From contig NZ_CP027806.1 in NCBI RefSeq assembly GCF_003353065.1, forward strand, positions 1,567,353 through 1,631,352: 64,000 nucleotides of DNA, in the 5' to 3' direction. Made by a program: the position numbers and the translations under genes. The notes under the pieces are model-generated. The model was not told the DNA's origin and ran no database searches. It saw nothing but the letters and a program-made list of their open reading frames with translations. This DNA is from Cyclonatronum proteinivorum (GTDB lineage Bacteria; Bacteroidota; Rhodothermia; Balneolales; Cyclonatronaceae). Each line of letters opens with the position of its first letter. The first letter of the stretch is position 1. Positions 17,893 through 27,093 of this stretch are shown one piece after another.

Positions 17893-18710
17893 GTCAGATT
17901 GCCTACGACCCCGTGAAGGACCGCCTTGCGGGATTGATCCGCAACCGCCGGTCGCTGCGTACCTTGTTTTATGCAGGTCTCGATCTTTTCTTTTTAAGAA
18001 GCTGGCACGTACGGCGCAAGCTGAAGGATATTTTCAGGGGCAATCCCAAAAAACTCCGCATCCTCGATGCCGGAAACGGCTTTGGTCAGTACGACCGCTT
18101 TATGCTGCGAAATCTGTCGGTAGATCACATCCTCGCAGTCGATGTAAAGGAAGACTACCTCGAAGACTGCCGGCACTACTTCGCGGCGGAAATCGCGCAG
18201 GGACGCATCATCCTTCAAAAACAGGATTTGCTGGAATTCACCGCTGAAGGCTATGATTTGGTGCTGTGTGTGGATGTGCTTGAACATATTGCCGAAGATG
18301 TAAAGGTGATGCGCAATATGATGCTCAGCCTCAAGCCGGGCGGGTATTTTCTAATGCACTCGCCTTCACATTTGGCTGAAAATGACGCGGACGGGGATGA
18401 TTTTTTTGTGGATGAACACGCCCGTGCGGGCTATGCTGCGAATGAGCTTCGGTCAAAATTCAAACGAGCCGGTCTTCAACCCCTCAGCCTGCGCTACACC
18501 TACGGCCCTGCCGGACACACGGCCTGGGTGATGCTGATCAAGTGGCCGATGCTTATGCTTAATAAGCTCGGGTTTGGGGCCGTACTTTTGTTGCCGTTTT
18601 GGTTTTTAATTACTTTTTTACCCGGTATGTTCCTCAATTGGGCTGATACGAAAATGGTGCCTGTTCAGGGAACAGGTATTCTTGGATTTGCCCGAAGACC
18701 TGATGCCTGA
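17889..18710 (+). CDS. Class I SAM-dependent methyltransferase
   Basis: A 273-residue protein. LRILDAGNGFGQYDRFML is motif I (SAM-binding GxGxG-like loop), VDVKEDY the acidic end of beta2, and YDLVLCVDVLEHI motif IV. A hydrophobic C-terminal segment (about 215-255) suggests membrane association. The start overlaps the glycosyltransferase stop (ATGA). The methyl acceptor is probably a lipid-linked or glycan intermediate, inferred from neighbours. Confidence 0.85.
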   Translation: MSQIAYDPVKDRLAGLIRNRRSLRTLFYAGLDLFFLRSWHVRRKLKDIFRGNPKKLRILDAGNGFGQYDRFMLRNLSVDHILAVDVKEDYLEDCRHYFAAEIAQGRIILQKQDLLEFTAEGYDLVLCVDVLEHIAEDVKVMRNMMLSLKPGGYFLMHSPSHLAENDADGDDFFVDEHARAGYAANELRSKFKRAGLQPLSLRYTYGPAGHTAWVMLIKWPMLMLNKLGFGAVLLLPFWFLITFLPGMFLNWADTKMVPVQGTGILGFARRPDA

Positions 18711-18804
18711 TAAGCCTGTACCGTTTGCAATAGACTTGCAGTACAATTACTTTATTGAAAGACCTAAATTATCTGATTAAAGTCACTACTTATTACATAC
18801 GCTC

Positions 18805-19569
18805 ATGATTCGCACTGCCGTACTGCTTGTCGCCGGACTCGGGAGCCGGCTTGGAGAACACACCGCAAACATCCCAAAATGCCTGATAGAAGTGGATGGG
18901 CAGCCCTTACTCGACCGAACCATACAGGCGCTTTTAGATCAGGGCATTACAAAAATAATTATTGTCGGGGGGTACAAGGCGGATGTGCTTGAGGCTTTTC
19001 TCGCGCAGCGGAACTATGCTGCGACCATCACCGTGACCTATAATCATCACTACGCGAGCAGCAATAATATCTATTCATTATGGATTGCTTTCAACCTGCT
19101 GCGCCTTAATGAAGGGTTCCTGCTCCTGGAGGGCGACCTCATCTTCGAAAGCCATATTCTTTCCGCTTTTCTGAAGGAGTCAGCGATTGCGCTCGACATC
19201 TACAAGCCCGAGATTCATTCAGGAACAACTGCGGAGCTTAGTGCATCCGGATACCTGAAGTCCCTCTTCTTTCGCCCCGAACTGCCGGAGGCACCGCTCA
19301 TCTACAAAACGGTAAATATCTACAGTTTTGAGGCTGATTTTGCGGAGCATCTGTTTTACACCCTCGATCGCTTCATTCAGAACGGACGTACCCAAATTTA
19401 CTATGAGTACGCCATTGATGAGGTCATAAAAAAGTATGGCCATAAGCTTAAGCTTGTTGATTTTTCGGAAGTTTTTTGGGATGAAATTGATTCAGAAACC
19501 GACCTGCACAGGGTGGAAGCGCACATAGCGCAGTTTAAGCTGCAGGATTCTTCAGTCCAAAAACAATGA
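18805..19569 (+). CDS. LicC-like nucleotidyltransferase (sugar/choline-phosphate type)
   Basis: A 254-residue NTP_transferase. The signature is LLVAGLGSRLGEHTANIPKCLIEVDGQPLL (G-x-G-x-R-L and PKCL), then NNIYSLWIA and a late VFWDEIDSETDLHRV block that fits the phosphocholine cytidylyltransferase-like (LicC) branch. It would activate a phosphorylated alcohol or sugar with CTP or another NTP. The stop overlaps the next start by 4 nt, which ties it to the CDP-glycerol phosphotransferase. Confidence 0.82.
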   Translation: MIRTAVLLVAGLGSRLGEHTANIPKCLIEVDGQPLLDRTIQALLDQGITKIIIVGGYKADVLEAFLAQRNYAATITVTYNHHYASSNNIYSLWIAFNLLRLNEGFLLLEGDLIFESHILSAFLKESAIALDIYKPEIHSGTTAELSASGYLKSLFFRPELPEAPLIYKTVNIYSFEADFAEHLFYTLDRFIQNGRTQIYYEYAIDEVIKKYGHKLKLVDFSEVFWDEIDSETDLHRVEAHIAQFKLQDSSVQKQ

Positions 19570-20774
19570 GCAAATCAAGCAGGACCGCTTACCCTTTGCA
19601 GTGGTTTTTCGGCCTGCTTTCGGCCTGGTTTATTCCCGCTTCAAAACCCAACGCCCACAAAGTTGTGCTGACTTCCTTCCATGGCGACGGATACCGCGGG
19701 AATACGAGGATTATTTTTGAAGCCCTGCAGGATCACCCCGAAATAGAAGCCGTTTGGCTTACCCGGAATCCGGATCTATGTGCCACGCTGCAGCAAAAGT
19801 TCGGTCACTCAAAGGCAGCCCTGCAGCATTCATGGCGGGGGCTCCGCGAGCTTGGAGAAGCCCGCGCACTGTTTCTGACCCACGGCACAAGCGACTTTGC
19901 CTTTTTAAAACTGCCGCGCCATGCGGCCATCATACAGACTTATCACGGACTTCCAACCAAGCGCGGCGAATACATGCGGCCCGGCACAGACAAGCCGCCC
20001 GGTGCGGTACACCGCAAAGTGCTGGAGTATCGCTTTCAGCCCATCACACATTTTTTGTCTTCATCAGAAACCGTATCCGAAGTGTTCTCCAAAAGATTCG
20101 GGCTTCCAGCCGGGCGTTTTCGGGAAACAGGTTTCCCCATGTATGAAAGCCTGGTGAAACGCAGCGGGGATGAGAAATCTGCGGTACTGCAAATGCTGGG
20201 CATACCGGAAACACCGCATGAAAAGCCGGCCAAAATAGTGCTCTACGCCCCGACCTACCGCCGCCGCACCCGCACCCGCTGGCTTCCTTTTGAAGCCCTG
20301 AATACCGAAAAACTCAGTGATTTTCTGGAGCATGAAAATGCATGGCTCTGTTTCCGTCCGCATCCGAATGATTTTAATCCACCCAAAAAATTGTTGGAGT
20401 GCTCGCCGCGCATTTTGCTGAGTGGTCAGCGGGTCGTAGAGCAAACGGAAGTGCTTGTCGCCGCTTCTGACGTGATTGTGACTGATTACAGCAGCGTGTA
20501 CCTCGAAGGCCTTCTCCGTGACATTCCGCCATTGTTCATCCCCTATGATCGCGACAGCTATGAGCGTGGCATGCCGCTGCCGTATGATGAATTCACCCCG
20601 GGTCCGCATATTCATTCAATGGATGATTTCCTTAGTGCGCTCTCTGAAGCCCTCAGCGGCGGAGCAAAGTACCGGGAAGCGAGAGAAAGGGTCCGGAACA
20701 TGTTCTTCCGGCATCAGGGCGACGACGCAACAGCGCGGGTCATCAAACTTCTTGAAGAAGAAATACTCCGGTAG
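19566..20774 (+). CDS. CDP-glycerol glycerophosphotransferase family protein (TagB/TagF-like)
   Basis: A 402-residue protein. TYHGLPTKRGEYMRPG, LYAPTYRRRTRTRWLPF, CFRPHPNDF and VIVTDYSSVYLEGLLRDIP are the recognisable blocks of the CDP-Glyphos_transf family, including the two catalytic His regions. Known members polymerise or prime teichoic-acid glycerol phosphate at the cytoplasmic face of the membrane. In a diderm, a polyol-phosphate glycan, capsule or lipid head-group is more likely. Translationally coupled to the LicC-like gene. Confidence 0.88.
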   Translation: MSKSSRTAYPLQWFFGLLSAWFIPASKPNAHKVVLTSFHGDGYRGNTRIIFEALQDHPEIEAVWLTRNPDLCATLQQKFGHSKAALQHSWRGLRELGEARALFLTHGTSDFAFLKLPRHAAIIQTYHGLPTKRGEYMRPGTDKPPGAVHRKVLEYRFQPITHFLSSSETVSEVFSKRFGLPAGRFRETGFPMYESLVKRSGDEKSAVLQMLGIPETPHEKPAKIVLYAPTYRRRTRTRWLPFEALNTEKLSDFLEHENAWLCFRPHPNDFNPPKKLLECSPRILLSGQRVVEQTEVLVAASDVIVTDYSSVYLEGLLRDIPPLFIPYDRDSYERGMPLPYDEFTPGPHIHSMDDFLSALSEALSGGAKYREARERVRNMFFRHQGDDATARVIKLLEEEILR

Positions 20775-20776
20775 GG

Positions 20777-21724
20777 TTAGCTGTTGGCTGTTCCGGAGTC
20801 TTGTTTTTTCTTTTTCGCTTCGATCAGCAGGTAGAGTCCGGTATTCATGAGTTTGTTGAGCGCACTCGAAACCAGCAAAAGGGCCGCTACACCCGCAGCT
20901 GAAACATCCAGAAACTGCGACAGGCCAATGCCCGCCCAAACAAACACAAGGTCTTTACTCGGCACAAACGGAAGCCGGTTGATGACGATGATGAGCGCGA
21001 GATAGGTCAGCCAGACAGACAGATCCGTACCGGGGATCACAACCGACCACTGCCAGACCAGCAGGCTGTGCTGAAGGGCGAAACGCACCGCATAAATGGA
21101 GATAATGCGAAGTGCCTCCGGCAACGGGAGCTGAAAGTAGTAGTGCCGGAAGCGAATACCCAAAAACAGCAGGATGAGGGTGAGCACACCAACTGCCAGC
21201 CAGATTCCGGCCGTCGTTTCCGGCAAAATCACGGTTGCGGGAATTACCTCGAATGTGAGCAGCAGCCCAAGGAGAATCAGCATCATGAAGTAGGAATTCG
21301 CAGCCGAAAGGATGTTGGCATCGCGCACATTCCGGGCAATTTCAGCGGCCGGTTTTCCGGTTTGCTGTGTCGCCCATACGCTGAGATACACTTCCCCTGA
21401 GTACCCTACGACTTCTTCATTATACACCCGTTTGGTGATGAATGCACGAAACAGCGAAAAACGGGGAAGCTTCCACAGGCCGCGGTAAATCAGCAGCTCG
21501 GCAAGCGGTAGGGTGAGGTACATCACCAGAAACAAAATGTAAAACAGCGGGTGCGCAGGAAGGGACTGAAATACTTCAGTCCATCCGATCTGCCACAGCT
21601 GCCATCCGATAAGCAGCACCACAGCCGCAATAACCAGCTTCTTTAGTTTCGGAAGCTTATCCTTTGCCCGCGGATCATCGCTCATCCGCCGGAAAAGGCG
21701 CTTTACAGAGTCTACGATCTTCAC
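20777..21724 (-). CDS. Polytopic membrane protein, possibly flippase-like (LPG synthase TM type)
   Basis: A 315-residue protein with a basic N-terminus and several hydrophobic segments (from LVIAAVVLLIGW to LLLVSSALNKLMNTGLYLL). The closing LPFVPSKDLVFVWAGIGLS stretch weakly recalls the UPF0104/lysylphosphatidylglycerol-synthase transmembrane family. I am not certain of the family. It converges on the CDP-glycerol phosphotransferase gene with only 2 nt between the stops. Confidence 0.5.
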   Translation of the reverse strand: MKIVDSVKRLFRRMSDDPRAKDKLPKLKKLVIAAVVLLIGWQLWQIGWTEVFQSLPAHPLFYILFLVMYLTLPLAELLIYRGLWKLPRFSLFRAFITKRVYNEEVVGYSGEVYLSVWATQQTGKPAAEIARNVRDANILSAANSYFMMLILLGLLLTFEVIPATVILPETTAGIWLAVGVLTLILLFLGIRFRHYYFQLPLPEALRIISIYAVRFALQHSLLVWQWSVVIPGTDLSVWLTYLALIIVINRLPFVPSKDLVFVWAGIGLSQFLDVSAAGVAALLLVSSALNKLMNTGLYLLIEAKKKKQDSGTANS

Positions 21725-21884
21725 AAGCTATAAAAGTCTGTTTTGCATAGGTTTGAATGCTGTTCTGAGGATGATGTTACTGTAAAAGCTGGTTAATGAG
21801 CGAAAAGAGGCGGGAGATCCGAAATATTCTAAATGCAACTTTGTTATATTTAGCGCAATTCAAAACTTCAAAAAAAACACAGCT

Positions 21885-22346
21885 ATGAAGGTATCAAAAC
21901 AATTCATCACAACCCTACTCATTTTTTTTAGTGCGGCATATATGATGGCCTGTTCTACCGGTCACAGCCATATTGACGCGAATGGCGTGGTTCTCACCCT
22001 GAATGGTGAGGAGTTGGCCCGGCAGGACGGCACAACCATTACCTATGCACAAGGCAACGCTATTACCCTGCAGCGCGGCACCTCTTCGGGTATGATTATG
22101 GTGCAGTTTATTAATGATGACAATGAGCTGTTTACGCCTGAAGGCGATGACTACTTCCTCGAGCTCACCATGTCCAATGAGGGAATCATAACCATCATGG
22201 GCGAGGCTGAAAACGGTTGGGGCGTTGAACTTAACCCTGCGCAGGTTGGCGAGACCAACATACAGTTTGAGATATTTCACGTTGATCACTCAGATTATAC
22301 TTCGCGACCGTTCAGGTTTGTCGTTGAAGATGTCGAAGTCGAGTAG
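21885..22346 (+). CDS. Small lipoprotein paired with a TonB receptor
   Basis: A 153-residue lipoprotein. The signal peptide ends AAYMMAC, and the mature N-terminus STGHSHIDANG is His-rich, which could bind metal. The rest is beta-rich and unrecognised. It lies 86 nt upstream of a TonB-dependent receptor with a terminator in between, so the two are neighbours with separate or attenuated transcripts. A role in metal capture is inference from the His cluster and the neighbour. Confidence 0.65.
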   Translation: MKVSKQFITTLLIFFSAAYMMACSTGHSHIDANGVVLTLNGEELARQDGTTITYAQGNAITLQRGTSSGMIMVQFINDDNELFTPEGDDYFLELTMSNEGIITIMGEAENGWGVELNPAQVGETNIQFEIFHVDHSDYTSRPFRFVVEDVEVE

Positions 22347-22365
22347 CCCTTGCGCTTTTTTTACC

Positions 22366-22399
22366 AAGGCTCTGTCTGTTTCAGGCAGGGCCTTTTTTT
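22366..22399 (+). terminator. Intrinsic terminator
   Basis: A 13-bp stem with two G-T wobbles (22366-22378 with 22382-22394) closes on a 3-nt loop and is followed by seven T. It separates the lipoprotein gene from the TonB receptor gene. Confidence 0.8.
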
Positions 22400-22432
22400 C
22401 CAAATAAACTATTTGTCAGAAATCCCGGGATT

Positions 22433-24673
22433 ATGAAATTCCTCGTGCTCAGCCTAATGTGGGTTGCCTTGCTGATTGTGCCGCATCATGAACTGAAATC
22501 TGCGCCGCTTTCTTCAGCTGCGGAGCTGCAGGGCCGCGTACTTGACGCGCAAACACAGGAGGGCATCGGGTATGTTTATGCACACCTCGACGAGCTCAAT
22601 CGCAGCGCAACAAGCGATCGTGACGGCAACTTTCGCTTTCAGAATATACCGGAGGGCAGCTACACACTTTTCCTCCACAGACTCGGATACCGGATGGCCC
22701 GGGTTCGGGTCGAGATCACCGCTGAGACGCAGAACAAGGTACAGATTTTTACCATTGAAAGGCAGACCTTTCGGTCCGATGACCTCATTGTAACAGCCGC
22801 TGACGGGATGGGAGCGGGCCTTATTGAGCATGCAAGCGTAAAAATTAAGGGCAATGATCTCCGCAGAGAAATGGGCATCACGCTCAGCCAAACGCTTCAG
22901 AACATGACAGGTTTTGCGGAGAGAAGCCTCGGACCTGCACCCGGCAGGCCAATCATCCGCGGGCTTTCAGGTGAGCGCGTCCTGATACTGCAGGATGGCA
23001 TCGGAACCGGAGATGTTTCTACTACAGCGGCAGATCATTCCGTGACCATTGAGCCGCTATCGGCCCGGGAGATTCAGATTGCCCGCGGACCCGCAGCGCT
23101 TGTATTCGGCGGAAATGCGGTCGGTGGCATTGTGAATGTGGTCAACAACACCATACCTACTTCCATCCCGACATCCGCCGGGGGCTCTTTTGGGTTACAC
23201 GGTCAAACGGTTAATGAGCAGCTCGGTGGCTCGTTTCAGTATCAGCACCCATTCGAAAATGCAGTGCTCACCCTTGATTTGAATGCGCGTGCCGGGCAGG
23301 ATTTTTCGACGCCTTCCGGAGACATCACCAATACCTACATCCGCACAACAAGCAACGCGGTAGGGTACAGCATGCTGCGACCCTGGGGATATGCGGGTCT
23401 TTCGGCCTCCTTATTTTTGTCGGGCTACGGTATTCCGCCGGATCCGCAGGGCGGGCACCCCAATGGCGTTGATATCGAAATGATTCGCTTTCAGCTTGCA
23501 GGTCGCGGTGAGCGTTTGCTCAATCACCGCCATTTTTATCTGATGGAAGCCGGCTTTGCCCTAACACCTTATTTCCACCGCGAAATTGAGTCCAACGGAT
23601 CCATAGGCACTGAATTTGCCCAAAACACGGCATCGGCTTTCGCGCGCTTTCGGCAGCGCGGATTCTGGATTTTCGACAGCGGACTCGCGGGTATTTCGGC
23701 TGATTTCACCGACTATCAGGTTGCCGGTTCACGGACGCCCAATTCGCGGCGGGCAGGCGGGGCGCTTTTTGCCATTCAGGAATTTAATGCGGGAAGACTG
23801 CATGCTGAAATCGGCAACCGGTTTGAATTTTCGCATGCTTTTCCGGAAGAACGCCGGATCTCTCAGGTAATCGGCGAAATCCGGCCGCGTAGCCACGCAG
23901 GCCTTGCGTCATCAGTGACAGCGGTTTACAACCTAACCGGAGACTTCTATCTCGGCAGTACTTTGCTGCATTCTTACCGCAGTCCCTCATTGGAAGAATT
24001 GTATTCCGAAGGGCCGCATCTGGCCGCCTTCACCTTTGAAATCGGAAACCCCGAACTGGATTCGGAACGCGGATTTTCAAAAGAGCTCTTTCTGAGAAAC
24101 CGCGGGCGGACCCTTGATCTCGAACTTGCTGTGTATCGTAATTATTTCTGGAGCTATATCTTTCCCCAAAATACCGGCAGAGAGAACATCCGCTTCCCCG
24201 ATCTTTTCGACTGGCAGTTTGAACAAACCGAAGCGCTGTTCTACGGTTTCGAACTGGGGGCAAATCTTCGGCTGAGCCGCTTCCTGAGTACCGGCGGAAA
24301 CCTGAGTTACACCGTTGGCCGCCGCCTCGCTGATTCAGACCTGGATCTGGAAACGCGAAACCTGCCGCTCATTCCGCCGCTAAGCGGTACCGTTTATGCA
24401 GAAGTGCGAACAGGCAGCCTCACCCTCAGACCACAGCTGCGGTTCGCAGCGGATCAGAACAGGCCCGGAGCCTTCGAAAGTGAAACCGACGGCTGGTATG
24501 CAGCCGACCTAAGCCTGAGCTGGATGCGCCAAACCGGCAGCCGCCTTCATACCTTCTCCCTCAACGGGCAAAACCTGTTCAATCAGGAATATTTTAACCA
24601 CACGTCAGTGGTAAAAGAAATCTTCCCGGAACCGGGGCGCAACATCAGTTTGCTGTACCGCATGTACTTCTGA
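22433..24673 (+). CDS. TonB-dependent receptor, ZnuD-like
   Basis: A 746-residue outer-membrane receptor. A signal peptide is followed by a CarboxypepD_reg-like domain (GRVLDAQTQEGIGYVYAHL ... GNFRFQNIPEGSYTLFL, about 33-105), a plug domain (about 125-245) and a beta-barrel ending in the terminal aromatic YRMYF. The plug text GRPIIRGLSGERVLILQDG and DHSVTIEPLSAREIQIARGPAALVFGGNAVGG resembles the ZnuD/zinc-type receptors. The substrate is therefore possibly zinc or another divalent metal, at moderate confidence. The His-containing lipoprotein upstream fits this. Confidence 0.88.
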   Translation: MKFLVLSLMWVALLIVPHHELKSAPLSSAAELQGRVLDAQTQEGIGYVYAHLDELNRSATSDRDGNFRFQNIPEGSYTLFLHRLGYRMARVRVEITAETQNKVQIFTIERQTFRSDDLIVTAADGMGAGLIEHASVKIKGNDLRREMGITLSQTLQNMTGFAERSLGPAPGRPIIRGLSGERVLILQDGIGTGDVSTTAADHSVTIEPLSAREIQIARGPAALVFGGNAVGGIVNVVNNTIPTSIPTSAGGSFGLHGQTVNEQLGGSFQYQHPFENAVLTLDLNARAGQDFSTPSGDITNTYIRTTSNAVGYSMLRPWGYAGLSASLFLSGYGIPPDPQGGHPNGVDIEMIRFQLAGRGERLLNHRHFYLMEAGFALTPYFHREIESNGSIGTEFAQNTASAFARFRQRGFWIFDSGLAGISADFTDYQVAGSRTPNSRRAGGALFAIQEFNAGRLHAEIGNRFEFSHAFPEERRISQVIGEIRPRSHAGLASSVTAVYNLTGDFYLGSTLLHSYRSPSLEELYSEGPHLAAFTFEIGNPELDSERGFSKELFLRNRGRTLDLELAVYRNYFWSYIFPQNTGRENIRFPDLFDWQFEQTEALFYGFELGANLRLSRFLSTGGNLSYTVGRRLADSDLDLETRNLPLIPPLSGTVYAEVRTGSLTLRPQLRFAADQNRPGAFESETDGWYAADLSLSWMRQTGSRLHTFSLNGQNLFNQEYFNHTSVVKEIFPEPGRNISLLYRMYF

Positions 24674-24748
24674 AAACCGGGCTGTTCTGAGTTACGCGAT
24701 GGGGTTCAGCTTGCCTCATGCGGAAATGCTATGGCGTTTCCGAAGCGG

Positions 24749-25540
24749 CTATTTAACCCTGTGACAGATACCGGCGGTTGACTCAACATTGAGGACAAAC
24801 GCAATTCCCTTACCCGGCTGATTCAGTTCGGTCGCTTCAACTATTTCCTTCAGAACCAGCTCGGTTTTCTTTTCAGGGATGAGGGTGAGCACGACTTCTT
24901 TTTCCGGTTCAATGAGCATAGAGAAAAGCTTGGTTTTTTCCCGAATGCCGGTGCCGCGTCCGTAAATGATGGTGCCGCCCTCAGCACCTGCCTTGCGGGA
25001 AGCCTCCACAACTTTATCGCAGCTTCCTTTATCTACAATCGAAACAATAAGTTGGAATTTATCAGGTGAGGGTTGCATAGCAGCATTATTTTGTGAGCTG
25101 TGGGATGAGTCGTTTTGCTGATACTCAGCGGAGCGATTGTTAAGCGGTTTCGGGCCGGAAGCCTCCGAAGCGTGACCCGCTTCATCCGGATCGGAAGGGG
25201 AGCTGTTCGGATTCACGATGTGTGCAAGTCCGGTTACCGTACTAACATCAAGTACAAAACCGATGCCTTTGCCGGGGGTATCGAGACCGGAAATTTTAGT
25301 GATGCTTTGGAGCACTTTGGTTGCAATTTCAGCATCTACGATACTGAATACTACGTCTTTTTCAGGATCATCATCAAATCCCCAAAAGTTAAAACCGGAT
25401 TCTTTACGGGTGCCGGTGCCGGGGATAATGGTTCCGCCTTTGCAGCCGGCTTTTTTGGATTCGGCTACCACTTCAGAACCCATGTTTTTGCTCACAATGG
25501 TAATGAGCAGCTTTTGGTTAGGGATAAAAAAATCAGTCAT
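24749..25540 (-). CDS. Tandem PII-like regulator
   Basis: About 263 residues from the ATG at 25538-25540; the open frame extends to 25597 but the extra residues lie inside the DUF1538 gene. Two PII-like domains are visible: KLLITIVSKNMGSEVVAESKKAG ... GKGIGFVLDVSTVTGL and FQLIVSIVDKGSCDKVVEASRKAG ... GKGIAFVLNVESTAGI, joined by a low-complexity Ser/Asn/Pro linker. Both carry GGTII-G-GTG in the T-loop position. The gene overlaps the DUF1538 stop by 8 nt, so the pair is translationally coupled and the PII protein probably regulates that membrane protein. Confidence 0.85.
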   Translation of the reverse strand: MTDFFIPNQKLLITIVSKNMGSEVVAESKKAGCKGGTIIPGTGTRKESGFNFWGFDDDPEKDVVFSIVDAEIATKVLQSITKISGLDTPGKGIGFVLDVSTVTGLAHIVNPNSSPSDPDEAGHASEASGPKPLNNRSAEYQQNDSSHSSQNNAAMQPSPDKFQLIVSIVDKGSCDKVVEASRKAGAEGGTIIYGRGTGIREKTKLFSMLIEPEKEVVLTLIPEKKTELVLKEIVEATELNQPGKGIAFVLNVESTAGICHRVK

Positions 25541-26969
25541 CTTTAGCTCCGTAAATAATTCCAAGGATGAGCACTGAGAGGATGGGGGTGAGGGCAACGA
25601 GTGAAATCATACCGAAGCCTTCTATCAGCGGGTTGCTGTCTTCGAGCTTGTCGGAAAACCCGAGTGCAATCGCAACCACAAACGTAACAGTCATTGGGCC
25701 TGTTGCCACCCCACCGGCATCGAAGGCGATAGAGGTGAACTCGCGGCTGGTAAAGAATATGAGGGTGAGCGCAATGATGTAGCCGGGCAAAACCAGGTAG
25801 ATCAGATCAATACCGTAGATAATCCGCGCCATGGCCAATCCGATCGAGAGTGCCACCCCAATTGATATGGTGAGCAGCATAACTTTTTGCGGTATAGACC
25901 CGCTCGTCACTTTTTCCACTTCCTGTATGAGAACGCGGACGGCAGGTTCAGCGAAAGTTGCCACAAATCCCAGGACAATGCCAATCGGGATAATGATCCA
26001 CTTGTTCGGCATACCGCCCAGGATGGTTCCCATTTCAGTACCTGCCGGCTGGAATCCCACGTGTACCCCGTGAAGGAAAAAGGTCATGCCAATCCAGGTG
26101 AGCAGGATGCCGAAAAAGAGACGTCCGAGTTTGGCGGCTTCCAGTTTGAGCATATAAAACTGGAAAAAAATGAAGAAGAGTATAAGCGGGGTCAGAGCAA
26201 TGGCTACTTCGCCGAGAGTTCCAAGAAAGGTATAGCCCCCGTCGGCCTGTTCGAGAACCACATCTTCCGGAATATCATAAATAATACCAAGAACGAGTAC
26301 TGCAAGTACAGGACCGATGGAGGCAAGCGCAACAAGGCCGAAACCATCCTGAGAGCTCGTTTTGCTTTTGAGTACTGAGGCGATACCGACCCCAAATGCC
26401 AGGATAAAGGGTACAGCCATGGGTCCGGTCGTTACCCCGCCGGCGTCGAATGAAATGGGCACAAAATAGGCGTCGGAAGCCGGGTGAAAGATGATGGCAA
26501 AGATGACGATATAGCCCGCAATCAGAAAGTAGTTGATAGACAAGCCCGTAATGATTCTCACCATTGAGAGGGTCACAAAAATGGCAAGACCTACTGCAAC
26601 GGTCAAAATGAGGCTGGATCTTGGAATGATGCCGCCCGAAGCGGTATCAACATAGCCGGCGAGAACCCAAACATCCGGTTCGGCGACCGTTATCGCAAAT
26701 CCCAGAATAAAGCTGAAAAGCAGTACAATCCACACCTTACCGGTTTTGGGCAGAGATGATCCGATCATCTCACCAACGGGGAGGAGTCCGCTGTGAACGC
26801 CCAAAAGGAAAAGGATGAGACCAAAGGTCACCATCCCAAGGCCGCTCAAAAAAAGCAAAAACATATCCATCGGCAGATGAATGACGCTGAATTGCAGCAC
26901 AACTATAACAAGGGCGATAGGAAAGACTGCGAGTACAACCTCTTTTACCGTTTCTTTAATAATTTCCAT
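25533..26969 (-). CDS. DUF1538 integral membrane protein (two-repeat transporter-like)
   Basis: A 478-residue, almost wholly hydrophobic protein. It consists of two homologous halves, each with LFLLGVHSG/FFLHGVHVG, an FAITVAEPDVWVL/FVATFAEPAVRVL block and the signature SFDAGGVTTGPMAVPF/AFDAGGVATGPMTVTF. This inverted or tandem duplication and the conserved motifs in the membrane suggest a transporter. The substrate is unknown. It is followed immediately by a tandem-PII gene. Confidence 0.85.
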   Translation of the reverse strand: MEIIKETVKEVVLAVFPIALVIVVLQFSVIHLPMDMFLLFLSGLGMVTFGLILFLLGVHSGLLPVGEMIGSSLPKTGKVWIVLLFSFILGFAITVAEPDVWVLAGYVDTASGGIIPRSSLILTVAVGLAIFVTLSMVRIITGLSINYFLIAGYIVIFAIIFHPASDAYFVPISFDAGGVTTGPMAVPFILAFGVGIASVLKSKTSSQDGFGLVALASIGPVLAVLVLGIIYDIPEDVVLEQADGGYTFLGTLGEVAIALTPLILFFIFFQFYMLKLEAAKLGRLFFGILLTWIGMTFFLHGVHVGFQPAGTEMGTILGGMPNKWIIIPIGIVLGFVATFAEPAVRVLIQEVEKVTSGSIPQKVMLLTISIGVALSIGLAMARIIYGIDLIYLVLPGYIIALTLIFFTSREFTSIAFDAGGVATGPMTVTFVVAIALGFSDKLEDSNPLIEGFGMISLVALTPILSVLILGIIYGAKDD

Positions 26970-27093
26970 AAAGAGGGTGAGGGGTAGACAAAAGTTGAAA
27001 TATAAAGCTGGGCATATACCCGATTAAGCTTATTTTAAGCGCCAAAGATACCGCAATTGAACCCACTGACCAAACCGTTGAAGCCGCTCTCTT

